The notes beneath the pieces are model-generated. The model searched no databases. It saw only the letters and a list, made by a program, of their open reading frames with translations, and was not told where the DNA came from. A DNA stretch of 64,000 bases from Calliopum simillimum (Eukaryota > Arthropoda > Insecta > Diptera > Lauxaniidae): contig OX638370.1 in assembly GCA_951812925.1 (NCBI GenBank), positions 111,366,897 to 111,430,896 on the forward strand. Direction: 5' to 3'. Shown piece by piece: positions 58,986 to 64,000 of the stretch (positions are counted from its first letter, which is position 1; each line of letters starts with the position of its first letter). The position numbers were made by a program, and so were the translations under genes.

Positions 58986-59360
58986 TTTTGACGCGTCTAT
59001 ACAATTGTGACTTTTTTTTAAATTGCGATAACTCATGAACAGTAAGTCGCACAATAAAAACTCTAGGAACTTTTTTATGGAGAATCACGTTTTCTACAAA
59101 AAATTGTCATTTTATATTTAAAAAAATTTATCTTTTAGGAGTTATTCTATAAAAACTGGTTAAGCGCCGATAAACGGCAAAAAATCACTTTTTTTAAATA
59201 ACTTCTAACTAATTATTTTTTTTTTTATAAAAGATTAAAATTATTTGTAGAGCATGTGCTTCTCCCTGAAAAAGACCCTTGGACTTTTTATCGTACGACT
59301 CACCGTTCATAAGTTATCGCAATTTGAAAATTACCACAATTGTATACACGCGTCAAAAAA
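58986..59360. mobile_element. Second inverted-repeat MITE, TTTTGACGCGT family
   Basis: TTTTGACGCGTCTATACAAT at 58986 mirrors ATTGTATACACGCGTCAAAA ending at 59358. The arms continue through AAATTGCGATAACTCATGAA and its inverse near 59308-59326. It directly follows the previous MITE. Confidence 0.8.
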
Positions 59361-59800
59361 AACGCGACAAATGTTAATCATTTTCTTTTACAAAATAAAA
59401 TCAAAAATTAGTGCCATAATTGGTCTAGTTGTTTTGTAATTAGTTCAAAATTGACCACTCCTAAAACTAAAATAAATTCATTAAAATTATTAATTGTAAC
59501 AAAAATGGTCCAAATGTAATGCAAAGTCGGTTATTTGTATCAGAAATGGTCTAAAAGTAATGATTAATGCCGTCATTAGCACCAAAAGGGTTCCAATTGT
59601 GTATCAATTGCGTCAATGAAATTATTATGATTGATGTGATGTAGAGTAAACGATAGTGTATCGGTCTAATGAATTGCGCTACGTGGAGAGATCCGGGTTC
59701 AAAACCTCCTTTTTGTAATTTTCAATTAAAATTTTGCAATTTCTTTTAATTAAACACGATTTGTCTGAAGAGTTTTCGGAGCGGAAATGAAAGCTTTCAC

Positions 59801-61296
59801 GATAATCCCCAGTATCGCGGTTTGTTTTTCGCTAAATTGAGATGCGAAATTTATGATTTTCAATAAATTTTTCCTAAAAAGTTATAATTTTTTCAGCTAT
59901 AAAATTTTTTTGTTTCCGAAATTCACGTGATCTATGTGCCATGTTTTTTAAGTTAATTTTTTTTTTTTTGTTTTTTTATAACTTACACAACAGAAAAATC
60001 AAAAAATTAAACATAAAAATGATTTTATTTTTAAACAAAAAAACAACCCAAAAGTGAGTCAAATAATTTACTTTTATAAAATATTTATTTACATATTTTA
60101 TAAAAAGTAAAAATGTTACAAAATTGCATTTATTTATTTATTTATTTTTTATTTAAATAAATTCAAATAACAAAAAAACATACATATTTTTATGCACTTT
60201 ATTATTGTCTACAGAATACAAAAAAAAAAAAAAACTACAAATATCTACATAAATTTCCATAAAAACGAATATTTACTATTTGTATGAGAAAAAATGCATT
60301 TCTAAGCAATTATACATTTAAATTAAAAGAAAAATATGCATAAATAAATTAAGTTAAGTTAAAAAATGCATAGAAACAGCGCGTCGTTGTGTATTTATAT
60401 TTAGCATAAGTAAGTTATTCAAATAATTCAAAATAAAATTGTATAAAATTATAAAAAAAATATTTAAAAAAACACATTTGCCACAATTTAACTTTATGAC
60501 ATGCAAGAAGTAATCAAAATTTCTTTAATTTAGTCAATTTTTCTTTTTATGTACTACTTTTTTTATACTAAGCAATTTATTTTTACTAACTAAGTATCTA
60601 CTTTAATATCATTGTAAGTTATATAGTTAAAATGAAATGAAAATCAAATGTACTTTTAGTCTTACAAAAAATATTTGAGAAATTTTAAGTTCGAGCAATT
60701 TTTTTTTTTTTTTTTCTGTTTTAGCATTTAAGCTTTTACTCTTAACTTATCTATAATATACATATACTTATATTAAATATACAATTAAAATTAAACATTA
60801 TTTCAAATTAAAAATACCACAACACAATGTTATTGTACCAAAATTAAATAAAACTATAAGCCACAAGAATTTTTTTTTGTGGGCATTTCACAATTTAAAT
60901 TAATAGTTAATATTATTGAAATTGTGAGAAAAAACTTATAAGAAGAAAAAATAAATGTACATTCTTATTTATACTAAAAATCTTGAAGTTTAATTTTTAT
61001 ACTTTCAACATTAACTTGGCAGAATATGATATGACAGATTCTGTATGATTTTTACCATCAAATTAAAGTTTAAGAGAGACGTAATCCCATGAAAACTTTA
61101 TAAGAATGGACGCATCATTTTCAACAATCTTAAAGAATTATCTGAGATCAGCCTTAGGTCACTCAAACGCAATGGCTCCTAAAGCGTCTACGTTCAAGTC
61201 TGACTCAATGTTCGAGATACTACGGTACGACCCGAGTAAATACCATGTGTGTCCCCATAACAATGTTTTAACTACCAATTAAGAACAAAACTTAAC
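59801..61296. other. No gene; very AT-rich intergenic sequence
   Basis: Long A- and T-rich tracts with little else; no coding signal and no recognised element. Confidence 0.4.
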
Positions 61297-62033
61297 TGTA
61301 GGACCGAAGCAGTTAATTGTCTCAGTAGTCCAATCTTTGGTATAGTTTTTTGTAAGTAGTCCATAATGGACTAAACCTAAAACTAGAATAAATTCACTTA
61401 AATTATCAATTTTATCAAAAATGGTCCAAATGTAAAGCATAATCCGTCATTAGTACTAAAAGTGGTACAATTTTGTATCGATTATATTCATAACATTAAT
61501 ACGTACTGTTTGGGAAGAAAAGCAAACGATAGTGTATCGGTCTAGAGACTTGCGCTGCGTGGAGAAGCCCGGGTTCAAATCCTCCACTCGGTGATTTTCA
61601 ATTCCAATTTTTAAATTTCTATTAATTTGTACACAATTTGTCTGAAGAGTCGAGATATAAAATAAAAAAAAAAATTAATAACAAAATTTTGATCCACACT
61701 GAGATTCGTACCCGGAATACATTGCACATTCGGCTATGAAACCTTTTGAGATTTATGTGTTTAATTTGAATTTCAAATTAAATTTGTTAAAATTTATAAA
61801 TAAAATAAAAAAAAATTGGCCTTTTTCTGGTCCGAATGTAATGCATAAGGAGGCAATTGACCTTTTACCTGTCCGATTTTAATGCATAATAAGATAATTG
61901 GTTACGTCCAATTACAAACAATGTAAAACGTAAATACAATTTCATATGTGATGAAACCAGAATTTGAACTAGTCGGTTTCTCCCATGGAGTAGTTTGCGA
62001 ACTAGTTTTTGAATGGTCCGTGGTCCTGCAGGG
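61297..62033 (+). mobile_element. Family P element, full copy with two opposed tRNA-like heads
   Basis: Starts TGTAGGACCGAAGCAG and ends GTCCGTGGTCCTGCAGGG. The + strand head has an A box TAGTGTATCGG (61530-61540) and a B box GGGTTCAAATCC (61571-61582). The minus strand shows A-like TAGCCGAATGTG and B-like GGGTACGAATCTC (complements within about 61700-61735). No coding capacity. Confidence 0.75.
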
Positions 62034-62083
62034 TATGTATAATTTAAAATTACATATGCATAAAACTTCTTTATTTATAATAA

Positions 62084-62649
62084 CCCAGTGTGCCGAACAG
62101 CTCCTTTTCAAATCCGTTACGGGTTCCCTTTCTCGTATATTTTATTCGTTACGGGATCCGGTACCAACCTGTTTGCGGGTGAAACTCCTCTCAAAATCTC
62201 GAATCATTTTTTTATCTTTTATTTATCTGTTTCAAACCCGAATATACAAAATCAAAATGAATTCGCTTTTAATAATGTAAAAGCTGTATAAATTTAAAAA
62301 AAAAAAATTGTAAGCGCTTATTTGTAATTAAAAAAAAAAGCAGAGAAAAGAAAAAAACCAATCCATCTTTGGTGGAATTCGAACCCTGGCTCCATCCCAT
62401 AGAGATACACAATTTACAAAGATTAGGCATTAGACAACTGTGCGTTGACCTAGATGATGTGATCCGTCACCGCGGCTTTTTGTTTTTAAATACAGCATTA
62501 ACGTTATTAAAAGCGAATCCGTTTTCACTTCGCATTTGATATACGTTTCGGGTTCGAAACGGATCCGTTACTGCAGATTAAATTTTTACATTTTTCCGGA
62601 CTCGTAACGGCTTCGAAACGGATACGCATCCGCTTTTGTGCACATTGCG
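62084..62649. mobile_element. CCCAGTGTGCC-family TIR element (family Q), 566-bp copy
   Basis: Left CCCAGTGTGCCGAACAG; right GCATCCGCTTTTGTGCACATT. The minus strand holds a tRNA-like sequence with B box GGGTTCGAATTCC (complement near 62379-62391) and an A-box-like stretch near 62428-62450. A shorter relative of 37996-39106. Confidence 0.65.
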
Positions 62650-62949
62650 AAAGATTTTTAAAAAATATCCAACAAACATATTTGATAGATACATAGCCGG
62701 CAACATATTATTTTACAGTGTACGCAGCAACATTTGTCGCAACATCAGAACATGTTGCAAAGCTTTAACACAATACAGAAATATGTTGCCAACTAACCAT
62801 ACGACAATTTTCGCAACAGAGAGTACAACGAGCACAAAAAGCCATGTAAAAAGCAACAATTAAAATGAATACAAAAACAAAAAGTGTTACTTTGGCCCAA
62901 AGTTAATGCTCGATGCATTGAATAAAACTTGATAACTTCAACTTTACAT
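62650..62949. other. Intergenic sequence upstream of the P450
   Basis: Several GCAACAT / ATGTTGC motifs in both orientations (62700-62790), and a TTGCCAACTAAC...CAACAGA block that also appears near 31735-31770. No gene. Confidence 0.35.
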
Positions 62950-62986
62950 TCAGTTTGTGCGAGACATTCGAGGCGTGCGGTTTACA
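62950..62986 (+). promoter_or_regulatory. Candidate TATA-less core promoter (Inr, MTE, DPE) for the P450
   Basis: TCAGTT at 62950-62955 matches the fly initiator with the A at 62952 as +1. At +18 to +29 the sequence CGAGGCGTGCGG matches about 9 of 12 positions of the motif ten element. At +28 to +32 GGTTT matches 4 of 5 DPE positions. The spacing is right for all three, and it lies 404 bp upstream of the P450 ATG. Sequence inference only. Confidence 0.4.
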
Positions 62987-63355
62987 AAATTACAATTGCG
63001 GCGTTTGAGCATTTTTTTTTTTATTTTTTTTACTAACTTGGCTTAACAAAAGAAAGAAAAAAATAATTTTTTTTTTTATTTTTTTATTGATGTAAAATAA
63101 AAAATTCACGGCGCGGTCAACAACGACAATCGAATGTAAAAAACAAACGAATTTCTTTAACAAATGATTTTTTTTTTTTTTTATTCACTGCCACAAATCA
63201 AATTCGCACACTCTGGCGTTGAGTTGAGGAAGGAAAAAAAGTGAAATTAAATATTTAAGCAAAAAATTAGTAAAACAAATTAATTAAATAAAGCTGCCAA
63301 AAATAGCATAGCCAAACAAACACAATAAAAATTCCACAAAATAAGAAATTTCATA

Positions 63356-63669
63356 ATGAATTCATTAACCTTGAATTTATTGAGATTAAGACCAACAACG
63401 GGAACAGCAAATCCATTGATGACCCAATTACTGGCGCTACAACAACAACAACAGCATTCAAAAAATGAAAGTTGCATTTTTGTGCGCGAAAATTCGAGTG
63501 CAACAGCAACAGCTGCAACAACAAGTGGTTGCCCACATTTTGCCGCTGCAGCAGCTACAGATGAAAGCATCACACCAGCTTTACATGCAACAGTTGAATG
63601 GCAACATGCGTTGCCATACAATGAAATTCCTGGACCGAAGCCTATACCAATTTTAGGCAATACATGGAG
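63356..63669 (+). CDS. Cyp301a1: Mitochondrial-clan cytochrome P450, first coding exon (gene truncated by window end)
   Basis: The ATG at 63356 opens 104 codons and ends with the donor ag|gtaact at 63670, splitting an Arg codon. The N terminus (MNSLTLNLLRLRPTTG) is basic and amphipathic without acidic residues, as in mitochondrial presequences. A Q-rich and A/T-rich variable stretch follows, then the proline hinge EIPGPKPIPILGNTWR that precedes the P450 fold. That hinge and the downstream position relative to fra fit Cyp301a1, a conserved insect mitochondrial P450 linked to adult cuticle formation in Drosophila. Heme-binding and I-helix motifs lie outside the window, so another mitochondrial-clan P450 is possible. 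As I recall, Cyp301a1 also lies near fra in Drosophila; this was not checked. Confidence 0.8.
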
Positions 63670-63786
63670 GTAACTATGTTTTTCTTTTTTTGTTTATATA
63701 ACATAGAATGTAGGTCTACAATTTTTGTAACAATAAAAAACAAAAGACTTAAGCGAAGAACTTGCTCTCAAATTTAAACTTAGGCA

Positions 63787-64000
63787 GGCCTGTTCCGAAA
63801 TCAGTGTGATTTCAATTACTTTCCATTTAGTATTCTTTTTGATGAAAACGGTGAGTGGAACGATAAAAAGTATCAGAATCTCTTTTGTGGAGAATTGCAG
63901 GTTCTACAAATAATATTGATTTGCATTAATGAAAAAGTAACCGTTTGAGAAATATTCATAAAAAACCGCAAAAAGTCCAAAAATTCAATTTTATCGAATA
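63787..64000. mobile_element. Small foldback MITE, second copy, cut by the window end
   Basis: Starts GGCCTGTTCC then TTTCAATTACTTTCCATTTA and TTTTTGATGAAAACGGTGAG, matching the left arm at 55591. It lies in the first intron of the P450 gene. Confidence 0.6.

Larger units (their letters stand above)
58596..59800 (+). mobile_element. Family P element split by a nested insertion
   Basis: Starts CTATAGGACCGGCGGAGACA at 58596, breaks at about 58629, and resumes at about 59424 (TAGTTGTTTTGTAATTAGTT) with the family's CTAAAACTAAAATAAATTCA, AATGGTCCAAATGTAATGCA and tRNA-like head (TAGTGTATCGGTC near 59653; CGGGTTCAAAACC near 59695). The right end is degraded after about 59800. Confidence 0.65.

Noticed and set aside
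63280..63660. Minus-strand 126-residue frame
   Set aside because: It is antisense to the P450 first exon and only reflects its CAG/GCA-rich codons.

Overview
The window is AT-rich, intron-bearing insect DNA. Codon use, splice signals and close similarity to Drosophila proteins point to a higher (schizophoran) fly. A tephritid fruit fly is my best guess, but the family is inference only. Only three protein-coding loci are supported, all on the + strand, in the last third of the window. (1) 42390-57474 holds twelve coding exons of frazzled, the fly DCC/neogenin netrin receptor: four Ig domains, a long acidic linker, six FN3 domains, one membrane helix, and the cytoplasmic P1 and P3 motifs. All splice phases agree and give 1,554 residues. 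The signal-peptide exon was not found, so the first intron is probably longer than 42 kb. (2) 54601-55107 is an intronless 168-residue MST-HMG-box (protamine-like) protein nested in a frazzled intron on the same strand. (3) 63356-63669 is exon 1 of a mitochondrial-clan cytochrome P450, most like Cyp301a1; the rest lies beyond the window.

The first 42 kb is gene-poor and best read as frazzled intron 1 and/or upstream DNA. It is built from repeats: a 42-bp minisatellite (1-760), three INE-1/DINE-1-like Helentron relatives, a 320-bp satellite (8510-9385), a large tandem duplication (16022-19618) with a filled/empty transposon site, a nested transposon stack (21977-24393), a hexanucleotide array (27330-27695), a Foldback-like element (28853-29291), a 3.1-kb giant inverted repeat (31407-34491), a mariner-derived inverted repeat (35267-35803), a 375-bp block of the arthropod telomere motif TTAGG (37103-37477), and a 395-bp satellite ending about 70 bp before the first frazzled exon, itself split by a 1.4-kb TA-flanked element carrying copia debris.

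The same families recur in frazzled introns and between frazzled and the P450. Two themes run through the window. One is a set of TA-flanked elements with related termini (GGGTAAA...GGGGA type), one lineage of which carries a pogo/Tigger-like transposase tail. The other is two unrelated inverted-repeat families that each carry tRNA-like Pol III A and B boxes inside. No CRISPR array, operon, true tRNA or rRNA gene was seen. All repeat classes are read by eye; boundaries of old elements are approximate.
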